Source: Nocardia cyriacigeorgica (lineage in GTDB: Bacteria; Actinomycetota; Actinomycetes; Mycobacteriales; Mycobacteriaceae). Taken from it: a stretch of 64,000 nt of DNA. Made by a program: the position numbers and the translations under genes. The DNA is taken from NCBI RefSeq assembly GCF_010868145.1, contig NZ_JAAGUY010000021.1, positions 1 through 64,000 on the forward strand. The letters are read 5' to 3'. The notes beneath the pieces were generated by a model that saw only the letters and a program-made list of their open reading frames with translations, was not told where the DNA came from and made no database searches. Shown one piece after another: positions 33,409 to 42,368 of this stretch (positions are counted from its first letter, which is position 1; every line of letters starts with the position of its first letter).

Positions 33409-35315
33409 GGCCGGGGGCGGTTCCGGGTGCACCGGACAGCAAGGCGAAATCCTTCGGCCCGTCGCTGAAGCGGCTGCTGCGCAGGCTCGCGCCGGAGCGG
33501 GTCAGCGTCATCGCGATCGTGACCCTGGTGATCGTGTCAGTGGTGCTCAACACGCTCGGCCCTTACATCCTCGGCGAGGCCACCAACCTGGTCTTCGACG
33601 GTGTCGTCGGCAAGCAGCTGCCAGCGGGCATCAGCAAGGACGAGGCGATCGCGGGCCTGCGCGCCCAAGGTGACAACACCCTCGCCGACATGCTCTCTGG
33701 CATGGACGTCGTGCCCGGTGTCGGCGTCGATTTCGACGCGGTCGGCCGGGTGCTGATGCTGGTGCTGGTGCTGTATATCGGCGCAGCGGTGTTCAGCTGG
33801 TTGCAGGGCTATCTGCTCAACAACGTCATCAACCGGACGGTGAAGCGGCTGCGCAGCGATGTCGAGGACAAGATCCACCGGCTGCCGCTGAGCTACTTCG
33901 ACTCCGCACCACGCGGTGATGTGCTCAGTCGGGTCACCAATGACGTCGACAATGTCTCGCAAACCTTGCAGCAGACCATGAGCCAGCTGCTGACCTCGGT
34001 CTTCTCGGTACTCGGCATCCTGGTGATGATGTTCTGGATCTCGCCGCTGCTCGCGCTGATCGCACTACTGACGGTGCCCGCCGCCATCGTGGTCACCACG
34101 CAGATCGCCAAACGGTCCAAACCGCATTTCGTCGACCAGTGGAAGTACACCGGCCTGGTGAACGCCCAGGTCGAGGAGGCCTACACCGGGCACGAGATCG
34201 TTACCGCGTTCGGCCGCAGCCGCGAGGTCGCCAAGGAGTTCGACAAGCGCAACGACCAGCTGTTCCACTCCAGCTTCAAGGCGCAGTTCATCTCCGGCCT
34301 GATCATGCCGTCGATCATGTTCCTCGGGAACCTGAACTATGTGCTGGTCGCACTGGTGGGTGGGCTGCGGGTGGCCACCGGCCAGCTCTCGCTCGGTGAG
34401 GTGCAGGCGTTCATCCAGTACTCCAGGCAGTTCAGCCAGCCGCTGACCCAGATCGGTGCGATGGCCAACCTGTTGCAGTCCGGAGTGGCCTCGGCGGAGC
34501 GGATCTTCGAGATCCTCGACGCCGAAGAACAGAGCCCGGACCCGGTGATGGAGGACGCGCGCCCGGTGGATCGCGGCCGAGTGGAGTTCGAGGCGGTGTC
34601 GTTCCGGTACGAACCGGACACACCGATCATCGAGCGACTGTCATTGGTTGCCGAGCCCGGCCATGTGGTCGCCATCGTCGGCCCGACCGGCGCGGGCAAG
34701 ACCACGCTGGTGAACCTGCTCATGCGGTTCTACGAACTCGACGCGGGCGCCATCACCATCGACGGCGTCGATATCACCGACATCACCCGCGACCACCTTC
34801 GTTCGCGCATCGGCATGGTGTTGCAGGACACCTGGCTGTTCAAAGGCACCATTCGGGAGAACATCGCCTACGGCAATCCGAATGCGAGCGAGACCGATAT
34901 CCTCGCCGCCGCTCGCGCCGCCTACGTGGACCGGTTCGTGCACGCGTTGCCCGACGGCTACGACACCGTCATCGACGAGGAGGGCACCGGGGTCAGCGCC
35001 GGTGAGAAACAGCTCATCACCATCGCGCGGGCGTTCCTGGCCAAGCCGTCGATCCTGATCCTGGACGAGGCCACCAGCTCCGTCGACACCCGCACTGAAC
35101 TGTTGGTGCAGCATGCGACCTCCGCACTGCGCCGCGACCGCACCAGCTTCGTCATCGCACACCGGCTGTCGACCATCCGCGACGCCGATGTGATCGTGGT
35201 GATGGAGAAGGGGCAGATCGTCGAGCTCGGTAGTCATGAACGGCTGCTGGAGAACCGTGGCGCGTACTACCGGCTCTACAGCGCGCAGTTCGCGGCCGCG
35301 GCAGCGGAGGCCTAG
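33405..35315 (+). CDS. Heterodimeric ABC exporter, catalytic half
   Basis: A 636-residue ABC half-transporter. It carries an extra extracellular insert of about 80 residues between the first two helices. Walker A is GPTGAGKTT and Walker B is ILILDEATSSVD with the catalytic Glu, but its signature is degenerate (VSAGEKQLITIARA). Paired with the preceding protein it completes one consensus ATP site and one degenerate site. The GGAGGAGG ribosome site lies inside the end of the upstream gene. Confidence 0.92.
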   Translation: MRPGAVPGAPDSKAKSFGPSLKRLLRRLAPERVSVIAIVTLVIVSVVLNTLGPYILGEATNLVFDGVVGKQLPAGISKDEAIAGLRAQGDNTLADMLSGMDVVPGVGVDFDAVGRVLMLVLVLYIGAAVFSWLQGYLLNNVINRTVKRLRSDVEDKIHRLPLSYFDSAPRGDVLSRVTNDVDNVSQTLQQTMSQLLTSVFSVLGILVMMFWISPLLALIALLTVPAAIVVTTQIAKRSKPHFVDQWKYTGLVNAQVEEAYTGHEIVTAFGRSREVAKEFDKRNDQLFHSSFKAQFISGLIMPSIMFLGNLNYVLVALVGGLRVATGQLSLGEVQAFIQYSRQFSQPLTQIGAMANLLQSGVASAERIFEILDAEEQSPDPVMEDARPVDRGRVEFEAVSFRYEPDTPIIERLSLVAEPGHVVAIVGPTGAGKTTLVNLLMRFYELDAGAITIDGVDITDITRDHLRSRIGMVLQDTWLFKGTIRENIAYGNPNASETDILAAARAAYVDRFVHALPDGYDTVIDEEGTGVSAGEKQLITIARAFLAKPSILILDEATSSVDTRTELLVQHATSALRRDRTSFVIAHRLSTIRDADVIVVMEKGQIVELGSHERLLENRGAYYRLYSAQFAAAAAEA

Positions 35316-35383
35316 CCGGCACGATGTGCGAGCGCGCGTCGCCACGGTCCCGGCTGTGTGGACGCACCGCGCCTGCTGCGAAG

Positions 35384-36637
35384 ATGGGCCCCGTGTCTGA
35401 CCGCGATGCTTTCTCGTTCACCGTCGGTACCCGTCTCGATGGGCAGTACGGGCGGACCGGCGTGATCAGCACACCGCACGGCGATATCGCCACGCCAGCG
35501 TTCATCCCGGTGGGCACCAAAGCCTCGGTCAAGGCCGTGCTCCCGGAAACCATGAGCGAGATCGGTGCGCAGGCGTTGCTCGCCAACGCCTACCACCTGT
35601 ATCTGCAACCCGGCTCCGACATAGTCGACGAGGCCGGTGGGCTCGGCCGGTTCATGAACTGGCCTGGACCGACGTTCACCGACAGCGGCGGTTTCCAGGT
35701 GATGTCGCTTGGCGTCGGGTTCAAGAAGGTGCTGGCCATGGAGGCCGTCGACGTCCGCAGTGACGACGTCATCGCCAAGGGCAAAGAGCGCCTGGCCACC
35801 GTCGACGACGACGGCGTCACCTTCCGCTCCCATCTCGACGGCTCCAGTCATCGCTTCACCCCCGAAGTGTCGATGGGCATCCAGCATCAGCTCGGCGCCG
35901 ACATCATGTTCGCCTTCGACGAGCTGACCACCCTGCTCAATACCCGTGCTTATCAGGAGAAATCCCTGCAACGAACGCATGAGTGGGCCAAGCGCTGCAT
36001 CGACGAACACGAACGGCTCACCCACGCGCGCACCCACCGCCCGTACCAGGCGTTGTTCGCGGTGATCCAGGGCGCGCAGTACGAGGACCTGCGACGCAAG
36101 GCCTGCCGCGAACTGGAAACCATCCGCGGTCAGGACGGCACCGAGTTCGATGGCTACGGCATCGGCGGCGCGCTGGAGAAACACAATCTCGGCACCATCG
36201 TCGGCTGGTGCAGCGCAGAACTGCCCGAACACAAGCCGCGCCATATGCTCGGCATCAGCGAACCGGAGGACGTGTTCGCCGCGGTCGCCAATGGCGCCGA
36301 TACCTTCGACTGCGTCAACCCGTCACGGGTGGCCCGCAATGCCGCCATCTATGTCGACGCAGGCCGATTCAATATCAACACCAGCCGGTTCCGCCGCGAC
36401 TTCACCCCGATCGACGAGAACTGCGACTGCTACACCTGCGCCCACTACACCCGCGCCTACCTGCACCACCTGTTCAAGGCCAAGGAGATGCTGGCCGCGA
36501 CGCTGTGCACGATCCACAACGAGCGCTACACCATCCGCCTGGTCGACCGGATCCGGGACAGCATCGACGGCGGGTACTTCGAGGAGTTCCAGGCCGAGAC
36601 GCTCGGGCGCTGGAAAGGGCGGATCTCCGCGCCGTGA
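35384..36637 (+). CDS. tgt: Queuine tRNA-ribosyltransferase
   Basis: A 417-residue TGT. The catalytic regions are DSGGFQVMSL (near residue 99) and FDCVNPSR, and the zinc site is CDCYTCAHYTRAYLHHL (near 345). It exchanges guanine 34 of GUN anticodon tRNAs for a deazaguanine base. The specificity loop reads YGIGGALEKHNLG, in place of the GGLAVGE of classical bacterial TGT, a form I associate with actinobacteria. The neighbouring transporter and gluQ suggest salvage. The start is ATG 35384, or possibly GTG 35393 (SDRDAFSFTVGTRL). Confidence 0.93.
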   Translation: MGPVSDRDAFSFTVGTRLDGQYGRTGVISTPHGDIATPAFIPVGTKASVKAVLPETMSEIGAQALLANAYHLYLQPGSDIVDEAGGLGRFMNWPGPTFTDSGGFQVMSLGVGFKKVLAMEAVDVRSDDVIAKGKERLATVDDDGVTFRSHLDGSSHRFTPEVSMGIQHQLGADIMFAFDELTTLLNTRAYQEKSLQRTHEWAKRCIDEHERLTHARTHRPYQALFAVIQGAQYEDLRRKACRELETIRGQDGTEFDGYGIGGALEKHNLGTIVGWCSAELPEHKPRHMLGISEPEDVFAAVANGADTFDCVNPSRVARNAAIYVDAGRFNINTSRFRRDFTPIDENCDCYTCAHYTRAYLHHLFKAKEMLAATLCTIHNERYTIRLVDRIRDSIDGGYFEEFQAETLGRWKGRISAP

Positions 36638-36719
36638 TCGGTTTCCCCCTTCGCTCTAGGCATGCTCGTACGCGCACCCCCGTTCAAACGGGGAGAGCGG
36701 TGATCCCTTCACCGAGCTA

Positions 36720-36965
36720 CTACTGGCTCGGTTCTGGCAGTGTGCAGTGCTCGACCTTCGGATTGAGGCCCGCGTAGTTGAGTGGGCCCGCAACCACGGT
36801 CAACGCGATGGTGGCGAAATCGCGGCATTCGGCCGGGGCTGCGGTGAAATAGTCGCGCTGGAAAGCCGCGACGAAACCGATCACCAACCACACCATCAAC
36901 AGCAAACTCAACAAGCTCGCGCCGAAGCCGCGCGATGATCTAGCGCGAATCGAAGGCTCGCGCAT
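36720..36965 (-). CDS. Small one-helix membrane protein
   Basis: An 81-residue protein with a single hydrophobic segment (SLLSLLLMVWLVIGFVAAFQ) and a short external part with two cysteines (AECRDF and EHCTLP) that could pair. The segment VVAGPLNYAGLNPKV resembles a small actinobacterial family of unknown function. It converges on tgt. Confidence 0.75.
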   Translation of the reverse strand: MREPSIRARSSRGFGASLLSLLLMVWLVIGFVAAFQRDYFTAAPAECRDFATIALTVVAGPLNYAGLNPKVEHCTLPEPSQ

Positions 36966-37298
36966 GGCAATCGCTTCCTTCCATCTCCGAGTACCGGTGG
37001 GGTACCCGGCCCGGCCCGTGGCTATCAGCCGGGCAGGTGTTGTGTCACCATCGCGGCCGAACCGGGCACTGATGCCCGGTCGGCGTACGGCCCGACCGAG
37101 CGAAGGTTCGGCAGCGTGCCCGCGCCCTGATCAACTCGGACGCTATGAACCAGTATTCAGCCCGGGACCGCGAGGGCCAAGAGCCTGCTCGGAGTCACCG
37201 GACCGCCGCCGCCATCGGGTCGACCGGCCGACGACCGATTACCGGTCGCACCGCCGGGTAATCGTCGGGTGATCACCCGACCGAAAGGGAGGCCGCGG
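36966..37298. other. Intergenic region with several inverted repeats
   Basis: About 330 bases without a gene. It contains an 8-bp hairpin ACCGGGCA / TGCCCGGT (37061-37080), an inverted repeat CGATTACC / GGTAATCG (37236-37264), and a perfect 18-bp palindrome next to the VOC gene. The concentration suggests regulation of that gene. Confidence 0.5.
37264..37281. promoter_or_regulatory. Perfect 18-bp palindrome upstream of the VOC gene
   Basis: GTCGGGTGATCACCCGAC is its own reverse complement and lies 17 bases before the VOC start codon, just before its ribosome site. A repressor here would block transcription or initiation. No ligand can be assigned. Confidence 0.55.
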
Positions 37299-37673
37299 AT
37301 GGCATTGCACGGCGTCGTCGGCTTGCGGACGGTGGTTCTGGACTGCCCGGAACCACGTCGACTCGCGGAGTTCTATCTGGACCTACTCGGTGGGGAGATC
37401 ATCGAGAGCGAAAGCGACGACACCTGGGTCGCGATGGTCGAGCCGCAGGGTAGCCGACTGGCGTTTCAACTCGCCCCCGAATACGAACCGCCCCGCTTTC
37501 CCGACCCGAAGGCTTCACAGCAGCTCCACCTGGACATTCTGGTCAGCGATGTCGACGTCGCCGAGCCCGCGGTGCTCGAGGCGGGCGCGAAGTTCATTCT
37601 CGCGGCGGAGAACTTCCGGGTGTACACCGATCCGGTCGGCCACACGTTCTGCCTGGTGTGGTTGCCGAACTGA
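37299..37673 (+). CDS. VOC-family (glyoxalase-like) protein
   Basis: A 124-residue VOC protein with two beta-alpha-beta-beta-beta modules: VVLDCPEPRRLAEFYLDLLG, then LHLDILVSDVDVAEPAVLEA and YTDPVGHTFCLVWLP. Candidate metal ligands are His in QQLHLDIL and GHTF, but a full set is not clear. GGGAGG lies before the ATG at 37299. Members include dioxygenases, isomerases and resistance proteins; the substrate is unknown. Its position next to a TetR and FAD monooxygenase suggests a catabolic or detoxifying role. Confidence 0.85.
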   Translation: MALHGVVGLRTVVLDCPEPRRLAEFYLDLLGGEIIESESDDTWVAMVEPQGSRLAFQLAPEYEPPRFPDPKASQQLHLDILVSDVDVAEPAVLEAGAKFILAAENFRVYTDPVGHTFCLVWLPN

Positions 37674-37685
37674 TCAGTTGGACGT

Positions 37686-38297
37686 CTAGTCGCCGAACGA
37701 AATTCGCGCTGGCGGGCCCGGCGGCAGCAGCTCCGCAGCGGCCGCATCAGGCGTCCCGGTGAGATAGCGCTGGAGCGTAGGCCCGATCCAGGCGACGACT
37801 TCCTGCCTGTTCATCGCCACCAGCGGTGGGAAAGCAAGCACGAACCGACACAGCGCCATGCCGAGGATCTGCGAGGCTGCCAGCCCGGCCCGCAGCGGCA
37901 CGTCCCGCGGATCCTCGACCGCACGGGCGACGACGGGCGCGAGCTGTGCGGCGAAGATCGACCGCATCCGTTCGGCGACGGCCTCATTGGTCACTCCGGC
38001 GCGCAGCAGGATCAGCAGGGCTTCGTCGCGCTCCCAGCGTTCCAGGAAGTGCGCGACAACGGTGGAACCGAGCAGGTCCCGCGGCACCGTCGACAGATCC
38101 GGTAGCTCCAGGTCGAATTCCGCGGCGGCCGCGAACAGCCGCTCCTTGTTGCCGAAGTAGCGCATCACCATCGCCGGGTCGATGCCCGCTTCGGCCGCGA
38201 TGGCGCGAATGGTGGCCCGGTCGTATCCATCCGCGGCGAAGCGTTCACGGGCCGCGGCGAGGATGACGGCTTTCGTTTCACCCGAGGACCTTCTCAT
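37686..38297 (-). CDS. TetR-family regulator of the FAD monooxygenase
   Basis: A 203-residue TetR protein with DNA-binding domain at residues 6-53 (ETKAVILAAARERFAADGYD, IAAEAGIDPAMVMRYFGNKE) and a helical ligand domain. The ATG at 38297 is the first that precedes the domain properly; the longer frame runs antisense into the monooxygenase gene. The two matching sites at 38313-38371 lie between this gene and the divergent monooxygenase. Confidence 0.92.
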   Translation of the reverse strand: MRRSSGETKAVILAAARERFAADGYDRATIRAIAAEAGIDPAMVMRYFGNKERLFAAAAEFDLELPDLSTVPRDLLGSTVVAHFLERWERDEALLILLRAGVTNEAVAERMRSIFAAQLAPVVARAVEDPRDVPLRAGLAASQILGMALCRFVLAFPPLVAMNRQEVVAWIGPTLQRYLTGTPDAAAAELLPPGPPARISFGD

Positions 38298-38312
38298 ATC
38301 AACAAGTGTAGG

Positions 38313-38371
38313 CCAACAACTGTTGACATCGCCAGAATACGGCCCTACCTTGAATGCCAACAGTTGTTGAC
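38313..38371. promoter_or_regulatory. Paired TetR operators and promoter of the FAD monooxygenase gene
   Basis: CCAACAACTGTTGAC (38313-38327) and CCAACAGTTGTTGAC (38357-38371) share the 12-base core CAACAACTGTTG in opposite orientations. The first overlaps a good -35 (TTGACA, 38323-38328) with a TACCTT -10 at 38346-38351, 17 bases away. The second overlaps the transcription start region. This is a convincing repressor-controlled promoter for the plus-strand gene. Confidence 0.8.
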
Positions 38372-38389
38372 TTCCTGAGGGGTACCGAA

Positions 38390-39535
38390 ATGACGAACTC
38401 CATCGCAGACGTTCTGATCGTCGGAGCCGGGCCGGTCGGCCTGACCGCAGCGATCGTCCTTGAACAGCTCGGCCACGATGTCGTAGTCGTCGACAGCCAG
38501 AGCGAAGGCGCGAACACCTCACGGGCCGCCGTCGTGCATCCGCACACGCTCGAACTGCTCGAGCCCTACGGCGTGACACCCGCGCTGGTCGACCGTGGTC
38601 TGCACACCCCGACCTTCACCATCCGTGATCGTGACCAGTTGCTGATCGGCGTCCCGTTCAGCGACCTGCCCACCGCCTACCCCTACACCCTGATGATCTC
38701 CCAGGCCGACACCGAAAAGTATCTGCTGGCAAGACTTTCCGAGCTCGACGGCAAAGTGGTCCGCCCCGCCACCGTCACCGCGGTCGTCCAGGACTCCGAC
38801 TGCGTCACCGCGACCTTCGACGACGGCAATCAGATCCGTGCCCGCTACCTCATCGGCGCCGACGGCATGCACAGCCTGGTGCGCGAACAGGCAGGCATCG
38901 GATTCACCGGTGGCACCTACGCCGAATCGTTCACCCTCGCCGACGTCCGGATGTCCGGCGGTGTCCCGCAGGACGAGGTGATCCTGTACTTCTCCCCCGC
39001 AGGCCTGGTCGTCGTCGCACCACTGCCGGACGACAGGTACCGGATCGTCGCCACCGTCGACGAAGCACCACACGACCCCGACATCACCTTCGTGCAGCGA
39101 CTCCTGGACGAACGCGGCCCGAAAGCCCACCCCGCCGTGGTCGAGGAAGTGGTGTGGGGCTCCCGCTTCCGCGTCCACCACCGCATCGCCGACAGCTTCC
39201 GCCTCGGCCGCGTCCTGCTGGCAGGCGACGCGGGCCACGTGCACTCACCGGCCGGTGGCCAAGGCATGAACCTCGGCATCGAAGACGCGATCACCTCCGC
39301 AGAGGCACTGTCCCGGGTGCTCGGAGGTGAGCCGGACACCCTCCTCGACGACCTCGCCGTCTCTCGCCGCGGCACCGCCGAAAGCGTGGTCTCGATCGCG
39401 AGCCGGCTCACCGACATCGCCACCGTTTCGGCGCGGGTTCGGCCGCTCCGCAACACGATCATGCGGTTCGTCGGCAAAGTTCCCGCCGTCCGCCGCCGCC
39501 TGGCCTGGCGCCTGTCGGGGCTGGATCGCCGGTGA
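38390..39535 (+). CDS. FAD-dependent monooxygenase (PHBH-like)
   Basis: A 381-residue flavin monooxygenase. The FAD motif VLIVGAGPVGLTAA lies at residues 8-21, the second motif is IGADGMHSLVREQAG (near 160), and the third is VLLAGDAGHVHSPAGGQGMN (near 275). The group hydroxylates aromatic or polyketide-like substrates using NAD(P)H; several members inactivate rifamycins or tetracyclines, but I cannot assign that here. CTGAGGGG precedes the ATG. The divergent TetR and its operators indicate substrate-induced expression. Confidence 0.9.
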   Translation: MTNSIADVLIVGAGPVGLTAAIVLEQLGHDVVVVDSQSEGANTSRAAVVHPHTLELLEPYGVTPALVDRGLHTPTFTIRDRDQLLIGVPFSDLPTAYPYTLMISQADTEKYLLARLSELDGKVVRPATVTAVVQDSDCVTATFDDGNQIRARYLIGADGMHSLVREQAGIGFTGGTYAESFTLADVRMSGGVPQDEVILYFSPAGLVVVAPLPDDRYRIVATVDEAPHDPDITFVQRLLDERGPKAHPAVVEEVVWGSRFRVHHRIADSFRLGRVLLAGDAGHVHSPAGGQGMNLGIEDAITSAEALSRVLGGEPDTLLDDLAVSRRGTAESVVSIASRLTDIATVSARVRPLRNTIMRFVGKVPAVRRRLAWRLSGLDRR

Positions 39536-39762
39536 GCTCGAGCCACCACCCGAGCACGAGGGCCTTTCCAGGCGCGGCTGCGAGCCCTTCCACACAGCAG
39601 TGAACCCCGCTGACACCTGAATTTTGGATTTCGCACCGATGGATTTCGCTGCGGGGCACAGAATCTCGATCGAGTCGTTCCGGCCACCGACAGGGGTCCA
39701 CACTCTTCAAGCGCTTATCGAACGCGCACTGTCAGAGGCCGATCAACGCACCGGAGAACCGC

Positions 39763-40968
39763 ATGACCGAGTCCCTCATTCAGCTGCCCACCGCTGGAGA
39801 ACCAGTGATCGACACCTTCGATCGGATGATCCGGACCGGGCCTATCGTGCCCTATGAACTGCCGGGTGGCGTCAAGGCTTGGATGGCGGTCAGCCATCAG
39901 GCCGTCGGTGAGGTACTCGCCGGCGACGGCACGATGTTCAGCAAGAGTACGAAGAACTGCCCGGCAATGCACGACGGAACTGTTCCGGCCGACTGGCCGC
40001 TGCGCGTGCTGACCGACGCCGATCACCTGCTCAACAAGGACGGCGCCGACCATATGCGGATGCGCCGGGCCATCGCTCGCGCGTTCACGCCCGCCCGAGT
40101 TGCCCAGCTCGAACCACGCATCCAGCAGCTCACCAACGATCTGATCGACCGATTCGCCGACCAGCCCGAGGTCGATCTCGTCGAGAACTTCACCATGCCG
40201 CTGCCGGTCGGGGTGATCTGCGAACTGTTCGGCGTACCCAGCAGCGACCAGCCGAAGTTTCGCGGATGGACCTCCACGCTCATCTCGCACAACAGCACCG
40301 GCGAGCAGACCATGGCCGCCATGCAGGAGATGGTCGGCTATCTGACCGAGCTGGTCGCCGACAAACACCGCAACCCCGGTGACGACCTGACCTCGGATCT
40401 GGTGCAGGCCCAGCCCGAACACGGAATCGCCGACGCCGAGCTGGTCGAAATGCTGTGGATCATCATCGTGGCCGGACACGAGACCACCATGCATCTGCTC
40501 GGCAATGCGGTAGTGGCGCTCTACACCTATCCCGAGCAGCTCGCGGCGGCCCGGGCCGGTGACCGTTGGGCCGATGTCGTCGAGGAGACCTTGCGCTACC
40601 GGAACGCGGCCTGCGCCATGTTCAATCGCTATGCCCTGCAGGATGTTCAGATCGCCGGTGTCGATATCCCCGCCGGCGCGATCGTGGGCTGGTTCGCCGG
40701 CGTGGGACGCGATCCGGCGAAGTACCCGGACGCCGATGTCTTCGATATCGATCGCGATCACTCGGATCAGCTGGGATTCGGGCGCGGTCCGCATTTCTGC
40801 CTCGGTGCACATCTGGCCCGGCTGGAATCTCGCGTCGCGCTGTCCACCCTGTTCGGGCGGTTCCCGCACCTGCGGCTCGCATGCGATCCGGCCGAGATCC
40901 CGTACGCCCCGCAGTTCATGACCAACGGCCCACTCTGCGTGCCGGTCGAGCTCCAAGCCATCAGCTGA
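39763..40968 (+). CDS. Cytochrome P450
   Basis: A 401-residue class I P450. The I-helix oxygen motif is AGHETT (near 237), the ExxR is EETLR (near 275), and the heme loop is FGRGPHFCLGAHLARLE (near 341-357). No ferredoxin or reductase gene is adjacent, so electrons must come from elsewhere. GGAGA lies before the ATG. An AraC regulator follows on the same strand, which suggests substrate induction. The substrate is unknown. Confidence 0.93.
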   Translation: MTESLIQLPTAGEPVIDTFDRMIRTGPIVPYELPGGVKAWMAVSHQAVGEVLAGDGTMFSKSTKNCPAMHDGTVPADWPLRVLTDADHLLNKDGADHMRMRRAIARAFTPARVAQLEPRIQQLTNDLIDRFADQPEVDLVENFTMPLPVGVICELFGVPSSDQPKFRGWTSTLISHNSTGEQTMAAMQEMVGYLTELVADKHRNPGDDLTSDLVQAQPEHGIADAELVEMLWIIIVAGHETTMHLLGNAVVALYTYPEQLAAARAGDRWADVVEETLRYRNAACAMFNRYALQDVQIAGVDIPAGAIVGWFAGVGRDPAKYPDADVFDIDRDHSDQLGFGRGPHFCLGAHLARLESRVALSTLFGRFPHLRLACDPAEIPYAPQFMTNGPLCVPVELQAIS

Positions 40969-41064
40969 GCGAGGCCGCCCACGGGCGGGAAGCTGCAAGA
41001 ATGCTGTCTGACCACCGCTGAGCGGATACGTGGAGATCAAGATCAGAGCGACCGAGTTTCCCTC

Positions 41065-42006
41065 ATGCGGTATTCCGAGCTGACCGTAACAAGCACAGCG
41101 GTGTGGACCGAGGTCACCGACCATTTCCTGACCGCGGAACACCGGTACCGTGATCCGGCCGACTGGTGGGCCCGGATCACGGTTCAGGAGTCCTCGGGCT
41201 ACACCCTGTTGCGCGCACAGCAGCGCGGCGACCACCTGATGAACCGCAGCCGCTCACATGTTCAGCGCGGCCCGACCGATCATTGCTGGATCGTGTTCCC
41301 GGAACATGGCGAATACGTCATCCAACAGCCCGACCGGCTCACCCGGGTACCGCCCCGCCACGGGTTCGTCCTCGAGCTGGACCGGACCTGCCGGGTACTG
41401 CTACCCGGCTCGACGGCCCACGCGCTCCTGCTACCCCGCGCGCAGCTCGAACGACGACTGCCCGCCGGAGGCAGTTCGCAGACGATGCTCGACATGTCAT
41501 CGGGTCTTGGGAGGGTGGTGCTGAGCATGCTCAGCACCACCCTCGCCGGACAATCGGACCTCACGACGCTGGAATTCGACGCCATCTGCGATCGGGTCAC
41601 CGAACTGCTGTGCTTGATGCTCATCGGCGATATCGGGCCACAACAGGCCCATGTGGCCGAAACCGTCGATACCATCCGAGCATTCGTGCGAACGAACCTC
41701 GGCTCGGGTGATGTGCGGCTGCCCGCGGTCGCCCGTGCGCTCGGCTGGTCACCCCGCCAGCTGCGGTCGGTCCTGCACCAGATGGGAATAACCTATCGAG
41801 ACCTGCGGCGGACAGAAGCACTGCGCGCCGCCCGCGATCTGCTGGCGCGTCCGGGCCCGCTGTCCATCGGAGAGGTGGCCGCGCGCTGCGGATTCACCAA
41901 CGCCGGATTCTCGACGGCGTTCAAATCCGAGTACGGCGAAACACCACGGAGTTTCCGGCGGCGCCGGGTGTCCGAACAACTCGCCGTCGGCCCGCCTGGT
42001 CCGTGA
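41065..42006 (+). CDS. AraC-family regulator
   Basis: A 313-residue AraC protein with an N-terminal AraC_binding_2-like cupin region (SRSHVQRGPTDHCWIVFPEH) and a C-terminal double helix-turn-helix (RTNLGSGDVRLPAVARALGW, RAARDLLARPGPLSIGEVAA, RCGFTNAGFSTAFKSEYGET). It lies 96 bases downstream of the P450 gene and is the obvious candidate activator. It has no second cysteine-rich or kinase domain. Confidence 0.9.
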   Translation: MRYSELTVTSTAVWTEVTDHFLTAEHRYRDPADWWARITVQESSGYTLLRAQQRGDHLMNRSRSHVQRGPTDHCWIVFPEHGEYVIQQPDRLTRVPPRHGFVLELDRTCRVLLPGSTAHALLLPRAQLERRLPAGGSSQTMLDMSSGLGRVVLSMLSTTLAGQSDLTTLEFDAICDRVTELLCLMLIGDIGPQQAHVAETVDTIRAFVRTNLGSGDVRLPAVARALGWSPRQLRSVLHQMGITYRDLRRTEALRAARDLLARPGPLSIGEVAARCGFTNAGFSTAFKSEYGETPRSFRRRRVSEQLAVGPPGP

Positions 42007-42086
42007 GCGGTGTGCCTCGGCCACCGACCCTTCACGTACAGGATCGCCACTTGCCGTGGGGTTCAGATTTGAGGAGATGAATCGAG

Positions 42087-42368
42087 ATGCGCGCGATGCA
42101 CGCCACCGATGCACACAACAATTTCGCGGCCGTACTGGATGCCGCCACAGAGGACAACGACCAAGTGGTGATCACTCGCAGTGGCGGTAAGGAAGCCGCC
42201 GTGGTCATATCGTTGCGTGAGTGGGAGGCGATGACCGAGACCGCCTATCTGCTCGCCGATCCGGCCAACGCCGCATGGCTGGCCATGGGCATCGCACAGG
42301 CCGAGGCCGGACAGGCCACCGAACGTGAGCTCGTTGATCCCGACACGGTAGCCGAGGACAACCTGTGA
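42087..42368 (+). CDS. Phd/YefM-family antitoxin
   Basis: A 93-residue antitoxin with N-terminal Phd/YefM DNA-binding fold (ATDAHNNFAAVLDAA, then VVITRSGGKEAAVVISLREW) and an acidic, flexible C-terminal tail (ERELVDPDTVAEDNL) that would wrap the toxin. GAGGAG lies upstream. Its stop overlaps the GTG of the toxin gene by four bases. It probably also autorepresses the operon. Confidence 0.92.
   Translation: MRAMHATDAHNNFAAVLDAATEDNDQVVITRSGGKEAAVVISLREWEAMTETAYLLADPANAAWLAMGIAQAEAGQATERELVDPDTVAEDNL

Noticed and set aside
31684..33432. A 582-residue frame on the minus strand
   Set aside because: Antisense to an ABC exporter subunit; His/Asp/Gln-rich shadow.
37299..42006. Possible secondary-metabolite cluster
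   Set aside because: A P450, monooxygenase and VOC protein are present, but there is no polyketide, peptide or terpene synthase or other core enzyme. A detoxification or catabolic role fits better.
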